Assembly: GCA_964017235.1 (NCBI GenBank)
Contig: OZ024935.1
Coordinates: 37,250,125 to 37,314,124 of the forward strand
DNA: 64,000 nt
Origin: Sabellastarte sp. h YS-2021
Lineage: Eukaryota; Annelida; Polychaeta; Sabellida; Sabellidae
Direction: 5' to 3'
How positions within the stretch are numbered: the stretch's first letter is position 1; each line of letters starts with the position of its first letter. Below are positions 25,149 through 38,763 of this stretch, one piece after another. Below the pieces are notes generated by a model. The model was not told the DNA's origin. It saw nothing but the letters and a program-made list of their open reading frames with translations, and did not search any database. A program made the translations under genes and the position numbers.

Positions 25149-28100
25149 AAGGCTCCCCCCAGAAGGCGAATTACAGGCCTGCTGGGGCCCATATACCACA
25201 CCAGTAATCACTGCTATACTGGATGTAATTCTAAAAGCTATGCAGTCAGATTTAGTAGGTTGCAGACTATTTTCTAGCCGAATTTCAGGATTATAGACCA
25301 ACATTTACTACTCATTTGGGCTGATTTACATGTATTTTACACCATTTTAACAGCAATATTCGGATTAAATAATTTCTGTTCAAACATGTAATGCTCCAAT
25401 TTTGCCTAAAATGTCCTCATTTCTGATCAAAACATGTCTGAAATTAAATAAGTGCTGCAGATTGACCACAATATGATATACCTGAAATTACCCCTCATGA
25501 GGGGGGGCAGACCAGGCCCACACCCCGAAACTGAAATTCCAAATATGGCCCTCGAGTTTGTCAGACAAATGCAATTTAATTCTATGATGAAAACTGAGTT
25601 TCCTGTGAAAATTTGAGCCAGATCCAACCCATTTAAGAGGTGTTTTGAGCTGAATTTAAAGTTTGTGGTACCCTCGCTACATGCACTCCCAGTACATGTA
25701 TTTTGAGCTGGGTATGTATTTCTTAATGAATACACTACTTATTTCTCTTTTAGTGGTGCCCACTCTCGCCAAAAATATGGTTTACAGCCTTACTTCAGCC
25801 TTATTGGTCAAAATATGAGCAAACCTTAAGGCTCCCCCCAGAAGGCGAATTACAGGCCTGCTGGGGCCCATATACCACACCAGTAATCACTGCTATACTG
25901 GATGTAATTCTAAAACCTATGCAGTCAGATTTAGTAGGTTGCAGACTATTTTCTGGCCAAATTTCAGGATTATAGACCAACATTTACTACTCATTTGGGC
26001 TGATTTACATGCATTTTACACCATTTTAACAGCAATATTCGGATTAAATAATTTCTGTTCAGACATGTAATGCTCCAATTTTGCCTAAAATGTCCTCATT
26101 TCTGATCAAAACATGTCTGAAATTAAATAAGTGCTGCAGATTGACCACAATATGATATACCTGAAATTACCCCTCATGAGGGGGGGCAGACCAGGCCCAC
26201 ACCCCGAAACTGAAATTCCAAATATGGCCCTCGAGTTTGTCAGACAAATGCAATTTAATTCTATGATGAAAACTGAGTTTCCGGTGAAAATTTGAGCCAG
26301 ATCCAACCCATTTAAGGGGTGTTTTGAGCTGAATTTAAAGTTTGTGGTACCCTCGCTACATGCACTCCCAGTACATGTATTTTGAGCTGGGTATGTATTT
26401 CTTAATGAATACACTACTTATTTCTCTTTTAGTGGTGCCCACTCTCGCCAAAAATATGGTTTACAGCCTTACTTCAGCCTTATTGGTCAAAATATGAGCA
26501 AACCTTAAGGCTCCCCCCAGAAGGCGAATTACAGGCCTGCTGGGGCCCATATACCACACCAGTAATCACTGCTATACTGGATGTAATTCTAAAACCTATG
26601 CAGTCAGATTTAGTAGGTTGCAGACTATTTTCTGGCCAAATTTCAGGATTATAGACCAACATTTACTACTCATTTGGGCTGATTTACATGTATTTTACAC
26701 CATTTTAACAGCAATATTCGGATTAAATAATTTCTGTTCAGACATGTAATGCTCCAATTTTGCCTAAAATGTCCTCATTTCTGATCAAAACATGTCTGAA
26801 ATTAAATAAGTGCTGCAGATTGACCACAATATGATATACCTGAAATTACCCCTCATGAGGGGGGGGCAGACCAGGCCCACACCCCGAAACTGAAATTCCA
26901 AATATGGCCCTCGAGTTTGTCAGACAAATGCAATTTAATTCTATGATGAAAACTGAGTTTCCTGTGAAAATTTGAGCCAGATCCAACCCATTTAAGGGGT
27001 GTTTTGAGCTGAATTTAAAGTTTGTGGTACCCTCGCTACATGCACTCCCAGTACATGTATTTTGAGCTGGGTATGTATTTCTTAATGAATACACTACTTA
27101 TTTCTCTTTTAGTGGTGCCCACTCTCGCCAAAAATATGGTTTACAGCCTTACTTCTGCCTTATTGGTCAAGATATGAGCAAACCTTAAGGCTCCCCCCAG
27201 AAGGCGAATTACAGGCCTGCTGGGGCCCATATACCACACCAGTAATCACTGCTATACTGGATGTAATTCTAAAAGCTATGCAGTCAGATTTAGTAGGTTG
27301 CAGACTATTTTCTAGCCGAATTTCAGGATTATAGACCAACATTTACTACTCATTTGGGCTGATTTACATGTATTTTACACCATTTTAACAGCAATATTCG
27401 GATTAAATAATTTCTGTTCAGACATGTAATGCTCCAATTTTGCCTAAAATGTCCTCATTTCTGATCAAAACATGTCTGAAATTAAATAAGTGCTGCAGAT
27501 TGACCACAATATGATATACCTGAAATTACCCCTCATGAGGGGGGGCAGACCAGGCCCACACCCCGAAACTGAAATTCCAAATATGGCCCTCGAGTTTGTC
27601 AGACAAATGCAATTTAATTCTATGATGAAAACTGAGTTTCCTGTGAAAATTTGAGCCAGATCCAACCCATTTAAGGGGTGTTTTGAGCTGAATTTAAAGT
27701 TTGTGGTACCCTCGCTACATGCACTCCCAGTACATGTATTTTGAGCTGGGTATGTATTTCTTAATGAATACACTACTTATTTCTCTTTTAGTGGTGCCCA
27801 CTCTCGCCAAAAATATGGTTTACAGCCTTACTTCTGCCTTATTGGTCAAGATATGAGCAAACCTTAAGGCTCCCCCCAGAAGGCGAATTACAGGCCTGCT
27901 GGGGCCCATATACCACACCAGTAATCACTGCTATACTGGATGTAATTCTAAAACCTATGCAGTCAGATTTAGTAGGTTGCAGACTATTTTCTGGCCAAAT
28001 TTCAGGATTATAGACCAACATTTACTACTCATTTGGGCTGATTTACATGTATTTTACACCATTTTAACAGCAATATTCGGATTAAATAATTTCTGTTCAG

Positions 28101-30797
28101 ACATGTAATGCTCCAATTTTGCCTAAAATGTCCTCATTTCTGATCAAAACATGTCTGAAATTAAATAAGTGCTGCAGATTGACCACAATATGATATACCT
28201 GAAATTACCCCTCATGAGGGGGGGCAGACCAGGCCCACACCCCGAAACTGAAATTCCAAATATGGCCCTCGAGTTTGTCAGACAAATGCAATTTAATTCT
28301 ATGATGAAAACTGAGTTTCCTGTGAAAATTTGAGCCAGATCCAACCCATTTAAGGGGTGTTTTGAGCTGAATTTAAAGTTTGTGGTACCCTCGCTACATG
28401 CACTCCCAGTACATGTATTTTGAGCTGGGTATGTATTTCTTAATGAATACACTACTTATTTCTCTTTTAGTGGTGCCCACTCTCGCCAAAATATGGTTTA
28501 CAGCCTTACTTCTGCCTTATTGGTCAAGATATGAGCAAACCTTAAGGCTCCCCCCAGAAGGCGAATTACAGGCCTGCTGGGGCCCATATACCACACCAGT
28601 AATCACTGCTATACTGGATGTAATTCTAAAAGCTATGCAGTCAGATTTAGTAGGTTGCAGACTATTTTCTAGCCGAATTTCAGGATTATAGACCAACATT
28701 TACTACTCATTTGGGCTGATTTACATGTATTTTACACCATTTTAACAGCAATATTCGGATTAAATAATTTCTCTTCAAACATGTAATGCTCCAATTTTGC
28801 CTAAAATGTCCTCATTTCTGATCAAAACATGTCTGAAATTAAATAAGTGCTGCAGATTGACCACAATATGATATACCTGAAATTACCCCTCATGAGGGGG
28901 GGGGCAGACCAGGCCCACACCCCGAAACTGAAATTCCAAATATGGCCCTCGAGTTTGTCAGACAAATGCAATTTAATTCTATGATGAAAACTGAGTTTCC
29001 TGTGAAAATTTGAGCCAGATCCAACCCATTTAAGGGGTGTTTTGAGCTGAATTTAAAGTTTGTGGTACCCTCGCTACATGCACTCCCAGTACATGTATTT
29101 TGAGCTGGGTATGTATTTCTTAATGAATACACTACTTATTTCTCTTTTAGTGGTGCCCACTCTCGCCAAAAATATGGTTTGCAGCCTTACTTCTGCCTTA
29201 TTGGTCAAGATATGAGCAAACCTTAAGGCTCCCCCCAGAAGGCGAATTACAGGCCTGCTGGGGCCCATATACCACACCAGTAATCACTGCTATACTGGAT
29301 GTAATTCTAAAACCTATGCAGTCAGATTTAGTAGGTTGCAGACTATTTTCTGGCCAAATTTCAGGATTATAGACCAACATTTACTACTCATTTGGGCTGA
29401 TTTACATGTATTTTACACCATTTTAACAGCAATATTCGGATTAAATAATTTCTGTTCAGACATGTAATGCTCCAATTTTGCCTAAAATGTCCTCATTTCT
29501 GATCAAAACATGTCTGAAATTAAATAAGTGCTGCAGATTGACCACAATATGATATACCTGAAATTACCCCTCATGAGGGGGGGCAGACCAGGCCCACACC
29601 CCGAAACTGAAATTCCAAATATGGCCCTCGAGTTTGTCAGACAAATGCAATTTAATTCTATGATGAAAACTGAGTTTCCTGTGAAAATTTGAGCCAGATC
29701 CAACCCATTTAAGGGGTGTTTTGAGCTGAATTTAAAGTTTGTGGTACCCTCGCTACATGCACTCCCAGTACATGTATTTTGAGCTGGGTATGTATTTCTT
29801 AATGAATACACTACTTATTTCTCTTTTAGTGGTGCCCACTCTCGCCAAAATATGGTTTACAGCCTTACTTCTGCCTTATTGGTCAAGATATGAGCAAACC
29901 TTAAGGCTCCCCCCAGAAGGCGAATTACAGGCCTGCTGGGGCCCATATACCACACCAGTAATCACTGCTATACTGGATGTAATTCTAAAAGCTATGCAGT
30001 CAGATTTAGTAGGTTGCAGACTATTTTCTAGCCGAATTTCAGGATTATAGACCAACATTTACTACTCATTTGGGCTGATTTACATGTATTTTACACCATT
30101 TTAACAGCAATATTCGGATTAAATAATTTCTGTTCAAACATGTAATGCTCCAATTTTGCCTAAAATGTCCTCATTTCTGATCAAAACATGTCTGAAATTA
30201 AATAAGTGCTGCAGATTGACCACAATATGATATACCTGAAATTACCCCTCATGAGGGGGGGGCAGACCAGGCCCACACCCCGAAACTGAAATTCCAAATA
30301 TGGCCCTCGAGTTTGTCAGACAAATGCAATTTAATTCTATGATGAAAACTGAGTTTCCTGTGAAAATTTGAGCCAGATCCAACCCATTTAAGGGGTGTTT
30401 TGAGCTGAATTTAAAGTTTGTGGTACCCTCGCTACATGCACTCCCAGTACATGTATTTTGAGCTGGGTATGTATTTCTTAATGAATACACTACTTATTTC
30501 TCTTTTAGTGGTGCCCACTCTCGCCAAAAATATGGTTTACAGCCTTACTTCTGCCTTATTGGTCAAGATATGAGCAAACCTTAAGGCTCCCCCCAGAAGG
30601 CGAATTACAGGCCTGCTGGGGCCCATATACCACACCAGTAATCACTGCTATACTGGATGTAATTCTAAAACCTATGCAGTCAGATTTAGTAGGTTGCAGA
30701 CTATTTTCTGGCCAAATTTCAGGATTATAGACCAACATTTACTACTCATTTGGGCTGATTTACATGTATTTTACACCATTTTAACAGCAATATTCGG
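25149..30797. repeat. Zone 2: type-A units with RL subtype, RL/W dimers
   Basis: Unit starts are 25149, 25828, 26507, 27187, 27866, 28544, 29225, 29903 and 30583. Four of them (25149, 27187, 28544, 29903) are the RL subtype, defined by aaagctatg instead of aaacctatg and ctagccgaat instead of ctggccaaat. RL units other than 27187 are preceded by a four-A run (ccaaaatatgg) where other units have five A, which shortens the unit before them by one base. From 27187 the order is strictly RL, W, RL, W, RL, W, where W is the ordinary A start. The variant ttcaaacatg, replacing ttcagacatg, also appears in this zone and later marks A-type middles of zone 3. This is the first stage of higher-order structure before B-type sequence enters in the last unit. 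Confidence 0.9.
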
Positions 30798-31264
30798 GTT
30801 AAATAATTTCGGTTCAGACATGTAATGCTCCAATTGTGCCTAAAATGTCCTCATTTATGATCAAAACATGTCTGAAATTAAATAGGGGCTTCAAATTATT
30901 AACATTATGATATATCTGACATCTTCCTCCCATCAGGGGGAGCCAGACCAGCCCCACACCCCGAAACTGAAATTCCAAAATATGGCCCTCGAGTTTGTCA
31001 GACAAATGCAATTTAATTCTATGGTGGAAACTGAGTTTCCTGTGAAAATTTGAGCCAGATCCAACCCATTTAAGGGGTGTTTTGAGCTGAATTTCCGGTT
31101 TATGGTAGCCTCGCTACATGCACTCCCAATACATGTATTTTGAGCTGGGTATGTATTTCTTAATGAATACACTACTTATTTCTCTCTCAGTGGTGCCCAC
31201 TCTCGCCAAAAATATGGTTTACAGCCTTACTTCTGCCTTATTGGTCAAAATATGAGCAAACCTT
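30583..31264. repeat. First W/B chimera: entry of type-B sequence
   Basis: This unit begins as ordinary A (aaggct, ctggcc, caggatt) and switches to type B at cgggttaa near 30,798. It carries a private variant, tttccggtttatgg, where all other B middles have tttccag. It is followed by a full B/B unit at 31265. It marks the left limit of B-type middles in this window. Confidence 0.88.
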
Positions 31265-31945
31265 AAGGCACCCCCCAGAAGGCGAATTACAGGCCTGCTG
31301 GGGCCCATATACCACACCAGTAATCACTGCTATACTGGATGTAATTCTAAAACCTATGCAGTCAGATTTAGTAGGTTACAGACTATTTCCTGGCCAAATT
31401 TCAGTATTATAGACCAACATTTACTACTCATTTGGGCTGATTTACATGTATTTTACACCATTTTAACAGCAATATTCGGGTTAAATAATTTCGGTTCAGA
31501 CATGTAATGCTCCAATTGTGCCTAAAATGTCCTCATTTATGATCAAAACATGTCTGAAATTAAATAGGGGCTTCAAATTATTAACATTATGATATATCTG
31601 ACATCTTCCTCCCATCAGGGGGAGCCAGACCAGCCCCACACCCCGAAACTGAAATTCCAAAATATGGCCCTCGAGTTTGTCAGAAAAATGCAATTTAATT
31701 CTATGGTGGAAACTGAGTTTCCTGTGAAAATTTGAGCCAGATCCAACCCATTTAAGGGGTGTTTTGAGCTGAATTTCCAGTTTATGGTAGCCTCGCTACA
31801 TGCACTCCCAATACATGTATTTTGAGCTGGGTATGTATTTCTTAATGAATACACTACTTATTTCTCTTTTAGTGGTGCCCACTCTCGCCAAAATATGGTT
31901 TACAGCCTTACTTCTGCCTTATTGGTCAAGATATGAGCAAACCTT

Positions 31946-34900
31946 AAGGCTCCCCCCAGAAGGCGAATTACAGGCCTGCTGGGGCCCATATACCACACCA
32001 GTAATCACTGCTATACTGGATGTAATTCTAAAAGCTATGCAGTCAGATTTAGTAGGTTGCAGACTATTTTCTAGCCGAATTTCAGGATTATAGACCAACA
32101 TTTACTACTCATTTGGGCTGATTTACATGTATTTTACACCATTTTAACAGCAATATTCGGATTAAATAATTTCTGTTCAAACATGTAATGCTCCAATTTT
32201 GCCTAAAATGTCCTCATTTCTGATCAAAACATGTCTGAAATTAAATAAGTGCTGCAGATTGACCACAATATGATATACCTGAAATTACCCCTCATGAGGG
32301 GGGGGGCAGACCAGGCCCACACCCCGAAACTGAAATTCCAAATATGGCCCTCGAGTTTGTCAGACAAATGCAATTTAATTCTATGATGAAAACTGAGTTT
32401 CCTGTGAAAATTTGAGCCAGATCCAACCCATTTAAGGGGTGTTTTGAGCTGAATTTAAAGTTTGTGGTACCCTCGCTACATGCACTCCCAGTACATGTAT
32501 TTTGAGCTGGGTATGTATTTCTTAATGAATACACTACTTATTTCTCTTTTAGTGGTGCCCACTCTCGCCAAAAATATGGTTTACAGCCTTACTTCTGCCT
32601 TATTGGTCAAGATATGAGCAAACCTTAGGGCTCCCCCCAGAAGGCGAATTACAGGCCTGCTGGGGCCCATATACCACACCAGTAATCACTGCTATACTGG
32701 ATGTAATTCTAAAACCTATGCAGTCAGATTTAGTAGGTTGCAGACTATTTTCTGGCCAAATTTCAGGATTATAGACCAACATTTACTACTCATTTGGGCT
32801 GATTTACATGTATTTTACACCATTTTAACAGCAATATTCGGGTTAAATAATTTCGGTTCAGACATGTAATGCTCCAATTGTGCCTAAAATGTCCTCATTT
32901 ATGATCAAAACATGTCTGAAATTAAATAGGGGCTTCAAATTATTAACATTATGATATATCTGACATCTTCCTCCCATCAGGGGGAGCCAGACCAGCCCCA
33001 CACCCCGAAACTGAAATTCCAAAATATGGCCCTCGAGTTTGTCAGAAAAATGCAATTTAATTCTATGGTGGAAACTGAGTTTCCTGTGAAAATTTGAGCC
33101 AGATCCAACCCATTTAAGGGGTGTTTTGAGCTGAATTTCCAGTTTATGGTAGCCTCGCTACATGCACTCCCAATACATGTATTTTGAGCTGGGTATGTAT
33201 TTCTTAATGAATACACTACTTATTTCTCTTTTAGTGGTGCCCACTCTCGCCAAAATATGGTTTACAGCCTTACTTCTGCCTTATTGGTCAAGATATGAGC
33301 AAACCTTAAGGCTCCCCCCAGAAGGCGAATTACAGGCCTGCTGGGGCCCATATACCACACCAGTAATCACTGCTATACTGGATGTAATTCTAAAAGCTAT
33401 GCAGTCAGATTTAGTAGGTTGCAGACTATTTTCTAGCCGAATTTCAGGATTATAGACCAACATTTACTACTCATTTGGGCTGATTTACATGTATTTTACA
33501 CCATTTTAACAGCAATATTCGGATTAAATAATTTCTGTTCAAACATGTAATGCTCCAATTTTGCCTAAAATGTCCTCATTTCTGATCAAAACATGTCTGA
33601 AATTAAATAAGTGCTGCAGATTGACCACAATATGATATACCTGAAATTACCCCTCATGAGGGGGGGGGGCAGACCAGGCCCACACCCCGAAACTGAAATT
33701 CCAAATATGGCCCTCGAGTTTGTCAGACAAATGCAATTTAATTCTATGATGAAAACTGAGTTTCCTGTGAAAATTTGAGCCAGATCCAACCCATTTAAGG
33801 GGTGTTTTGAGCTGAATTTAAAGTTTGTGGTACCCTCGCTACATGCACTCCCAGTACATGTATTTTGAGCTGGGTATGTATTTCTTAATGAATACACTAC
33901 TTATTTCTCTTTTAGTGGTGCCCACTCTCGCCAAAAATATGGTTTACAGCCTTACTTCTGCCTTATTGGTCAAGATATGAGCAAACCTTAGGGCTCCCCC
34001 CAGAAGGCGAATTACAGGCCTGCTGGGGCCCATATACCACACCAGTAATCACTGCTATACTGGATGTAATTCTAAAACCTATGCAGTCAGATTTAGTAGG
34101 TTGCAGACTATTTTCTGGCCAAATTTCAGGATTATAGACCAACATTTACTACTCATTTGGGCTGATTTACATGTATTTTACACCATTTTAACAGCAATAT
34201 TCGGGTTAAATAATTTCGGTTCAGACATGTAATGCTCCAATTGTGCCTAAAATGTCCTCATTTATGATCAAAACATGTCTGAAATTAAATAGGGGCTTCA
34301 AATTATTAACATTATGATATATCTGACATCTTCCTCCCATCAGGGGGAGCCAGACCAGCCCCACACCCCGAAACTGAAATTCCAAAATATGGCCCTCGAG
34401 TTTGTCAGAAAAATGCAATTTAATTCTATGGTGGAAACTGAGTTTCCTGTGAAAATTTGAGCCAGATCCAACCCATTTAAGGGGTGTTTTGAGCTGAATT
34501 TCCAGTTTATGGTAGCCTCGCTACATGCACTCCCAATACATGTATTTTGAGCTGGGTATGTATTTCTTAATGAATACACTACTTATTTCTCTTTTAGTGG
34601 TGCCCACTCTCGCCAAAATATGGTTTACAGCCTTACTTCTGCCTTATTGGTCAAGATATGAGCAAACCTTAAGGCTCCCCCCAGAAGGCGAATTACAGGC
34701 CTGCTGGGGCCCATATACCACACCAGTAATCACTGCTATACTGGATGTAATTCTAAAAGCTATGCAGTCAGATTTAGTAGGTTGCAGACTATTTTCTAGC
34801 CGAATTTCAGGATTATAGACCAACATTTACTACTCATTTGGGCTGATTTACATGTATTTTACACCATTTTAACAGCAATATTCGGATTAAATAATTTCTG

Positions 34901-37900
34901 TTCAAACATGTAATGCTCCAATTTTGCCTAAAATGTCCTCATTTCTGATCAAAACATGTCTGAAATTAAATAAGTGCTGCAGATTGACCACAATATGATA
35001 TACCTGAAATTACCCCTCATGAGGGGGGGGGGGGGGCAGACCAGGCCCACACCCCGAAACTGAAATTCCAAATATGGCCCTCGAGTTTGTCAGACAAATG
35101 CAATTTAATTCTATGATGAAAACTGAGTTTCCTGTGAAAATTTGAGCCAGATCCAACCCATTTAAGGGGTGTTTTGAGCTGAATTTAAAGTTTGTGGTAC
35201 CCTCGCTACATGCACTCCCAGTACATGTATTTTGAGCTGGGTATGTATTTCTTAATGAATACACTACTTATTTCTCTTTTAGTGGTGCCCACTCTCGCCA
35301 AAAATATGGTTTACAGCCTTACTTCTGCCTTATTGGTCAAGATATGAGCAAACCTTAGGGCTCCCCCCAGAAGGCGAATTACAGGCCTGCTGGGGCCCAT
35401 ATACCACACCAGTAATCACTGCTATACTGGATGTAATTCTAAAACCTATGCAGTCAGATTTAGTAGGTTGCAGACTATTTTCTGGCCAAATTTCAGGATT
35501 ATAGACCAACATTTACTACTCATTTGGGCTGATTTACATGTATTTTACACCATTTTAACAGCAATATTCGGGTTAAATAATTTCGGTTCAGACATGTAAT
35601 GCTCCAATTGTGCCTAAAATGTCCTCATTTATGATCAAAACATGTCTGAAATTAAATAGGGGCTTCAAATTATTAACATTATGATATATCTGACATCTTC
35701 CTCCCATCAGGGGGAGCCAGACCAGCCCCACACCCCGAAACTGAAATTCCAAAATATGGCCCTCGAGTTTGTCAGAAAAATGCAATTTAATTCTATGGTG
35801 GAAACTGAGTTTCCTGTGAAAATTTGAGCCAGATCCAACCCATTTAAGGGGTGTTTTGAGCTGAATTTCCAGTTTATGGTAGCCTCGCTACATGCACTCC
35901 CAATACATGTATTTTGAGCTGGGTATGTATTTCTTAATGAATACACTACTTATTTCTCTTTTAGTGGTGCCCACTCTCGCCAAAATATGGTTTACAGCCT
36001 TACTTCTGCCTTATTGGTCAAGATATGAGCAAACCTTAAGGCTCCCCCCAGAAGGCGAATTACAGGCCTGCTGGGGCCCATATACCACACCAGTAATCAC
36101 TGCTATACTGGATGTAATTCTAAAAGCTATGCAGTCAGATTTAGTAGGTTGCAGACTATTTTCTAGCCGAATTTCAGGATTATAGACCAACATTTACTAC
36201 TCATTTGGGCTGATTTACATGTATTTTACACCATTTTAACAGCAATATTCGGATTAAATAATTTCTGTTCAAACATGTAATGCTCCAATTTTGCCTAAAA
36301 TGTCCTCATTTCTGATCAAAACATGTCTGAAATTAAATAAGTGCTGCAGATTGACCACAATATGATATACCTGAAATTACCCCTCATGAGGGGGGGGGCA
36401 GACCAGGCCCACACCCCGAAACTGAAATTCCAAATATGGCCCTCGAGTTTGTCAGACAAATGCAATTTAATTCTATGATGAAAACTGAGTTTCCTGTGAA
36501 AATTTGAGCCAGATCCAACCCATTTAAGGGGTGTTTTGAGCTGAATTTAAAGTTTGTGGTACCCTCGCTACATGCACTCCCAGTACATGTATTTTGAGCT
36601 GGGTATGTATTTCTTAATGAATACACTACTTATTTCTCTTTTAGTGGTGCCCACTCTCGCCAAAAATATGGTTTACAGCCTTACTTCTGCCTTATTGGTC
36701 AAGATATGAGCAAACCTTAGGGCTCCCCCCAGAAGGCGAATTACAGGCCTGCTGGGGCCCATATACCACACCAGTAATCACTGCTATACTGGATGTAATT
36801 CTAAAACCTATGCAGTCAGATTTAGTAGGTTGCAGACTATTTTCTGGCCAAATTTCAGGATTATAGACCAACATTTACTACTCATTTGGGCTGATTTACA
36901 TGTATTTTACACCATTTTAACAGCAATATTCGGGTTAAATAATTTCGGTTCAGACATGTAATGCTCCAATTGTGCCTAAAATGTCCTCATTTATGATCAA
37001 AACATGTCTGAAATTAAATAGGGGCTTCAAATTATTAACATTATGATATATCTGACATCTTCCTCCCATCAGGGGGAGCCAGACCAGCCCCACACCCCGA
37101 AACTGAAATTCCAAAATATGGCCCTCGAGTTTGTCAGAAAAATGCAATTTAATTCTATGGTGGAAACTGAGTTTCCTGTGAAAATTTGAGCCAGATCCAA
37201 CCCATTTAAGGGGTGTTTTGAGCTGAATTTCCAGTTTATGGTAGCCTCGCTACATGCACTCCCAATACATGTATTTTGAGCTGGGTATGTATTTCTTAAT
37301 GAATACACTACTTATTTCTCTTTTAGTGGTGCCCACTCTCGCCAAAATATGGTTTACAGCCTTACTTCTGCCTTATTGGTCAAGATATGAGCAAACCTTA
37401 AGGCTCCCCCCAGAAGGCGAATTACAGGCCTGCTGGGGCCCATATACCACACCAGTAATCACTGCTATACTGGATGTAATTCTAAAAGCTATGCAGTCAG
37501 ATTTAGTAGGTTGCAGACTATTTTCTAGCCGAATTTCAGGATTATAGACCAACATTTACTACTCATTTGGGCTGATTTACATGTATTTTACACCATTTTA
37601 ACAGCAATATTCGGATTAAATAATTTCTGTTCAAACATGTAATGCTCCAATTTTGCCTAAAATGTCCTCATTTCTGATCAAAACATGTCTGAAATTAAAT
37701 AAGTGCTGCAGATTGACCACAATATGATATACCTGAAATTACCCCTCATGAGGGGGGGGGGCAGACCAGGCCCACACCCCGAAACTGAAATTCCAAATAT
37801 GGCCCTCGAGTTTGTCAGACAAATGCAATTTAATTCTATGATGAAAACTGAGTTTCCTGTGAAAATTTGAGCCAGATCCAACCCATTTAAGGGGTGTTTT

Positions 37901-38763
37901 GAGCTGAATTTAAAGTTTGTGGTACCCTCGCTACATGCACTCCCAGTACATGTATTTTGAGCTGGGTATGTATTTCTTAATGAATACACTACTTATTTCT
38001 CTTTTAGTGGTGCCCACTCTCGCCAAAAATATGGTTTACAGCCTTACTTCTGCCTTATTGGTCAAGATATGAGCAAACCTTAGGGCTCCCCCCAGAAGGC
38101 GAATTACAGGCCTGCTGGGGCCCATATACCACACCAGTAATCACTGCTATACTGGATGTAATTCTAAAACCTATGCAGTCAGATTTAGTAGGTTGCAGAC
38201 TATTTTCTGGCCAAATTTCAGGATTATAGACCAACATTTACTACTCATTTGGGCTGATTTACATGTATTTTACACCATTTTAACAGCAATATTCGGGTTA
38301 AATAATTTCGGTTCAGACATGTAATGCTCCAATTGTGCCTAAAATGTCCTCATTTATGATCAAAACATGTCTGAAATTAAATAGGGGCTTCAAATTATTA
38401 ACATTATGATATATCTGACATCTTCCTCCCATCAGGGGGAGCCAGACCAGCCCCACACCCCGAAACTGAAATTCCAAAATATGGCCCTCGAGTTTGTCAG
38501 ACAAATGCAATTTAATTCTATGGTGGAAACTGAGTTTCCTGTGAAAATTTGAGCCAGATCCAACCCATTTAAGGGGTGTTTTGAGCTGAATTTCCAGTTT
38601 ATGGTAGCCTCGCTACATGCACTCCCAATACATGTATTTTGAGCTGGGTATGTATTTCTTAATGAATACACTACTTATTTCTCTCTCAGTGGTGCCCACT
38701 CTCGCCAAAAATATGGTTTACAGCCTTACTTCTGCCTTATTGGTCAAAATATGAGCAAACCTT
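31946..38763. repeat. Run of five RL/A + W/B dimers
   Basis: Ten units alternate without exception: RL start with A middle, then agggct W start with B middle. The period is ~1,362 bp, with small changes from G-tracts of 9, 10, 14, 9 and 10 G. The first four B middles carry gaaaaatgc in place of gacaaatgc; the fifth (38082) does not and ends in ctctctcag. Confidence 0.88.
35023..35036 (+). repeat. Expanded G-tract, 14 G, in superblock copy 1
   Basis: Unit 34671 (RL start, A middle) has 14 G. Its counterpart in superblock copy 2 is unit 47619, which has 12 G. Confidence 0.88.

Noticed and set aside
29074-29277. Single minus strand 67-codon ORF near 29.1 kb
   Set aside because: Opened by one substitution (gtttgcagcc for gtttacagcc) in one unit; no other support.
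30793-30815. Possible CENP-B box (ttcg...cgg pattern in type-B middles)
   Set aside because: The spacing and the terminal CGGG of the known CENP-B box are not met on either strand.
30814-31011. Minus strand 65- and 79-codon ORFs of type-B middles
   Set aside because: They overlap each other in different frames in the same DNA and match no family I know; chance frames in homogenised DNA.
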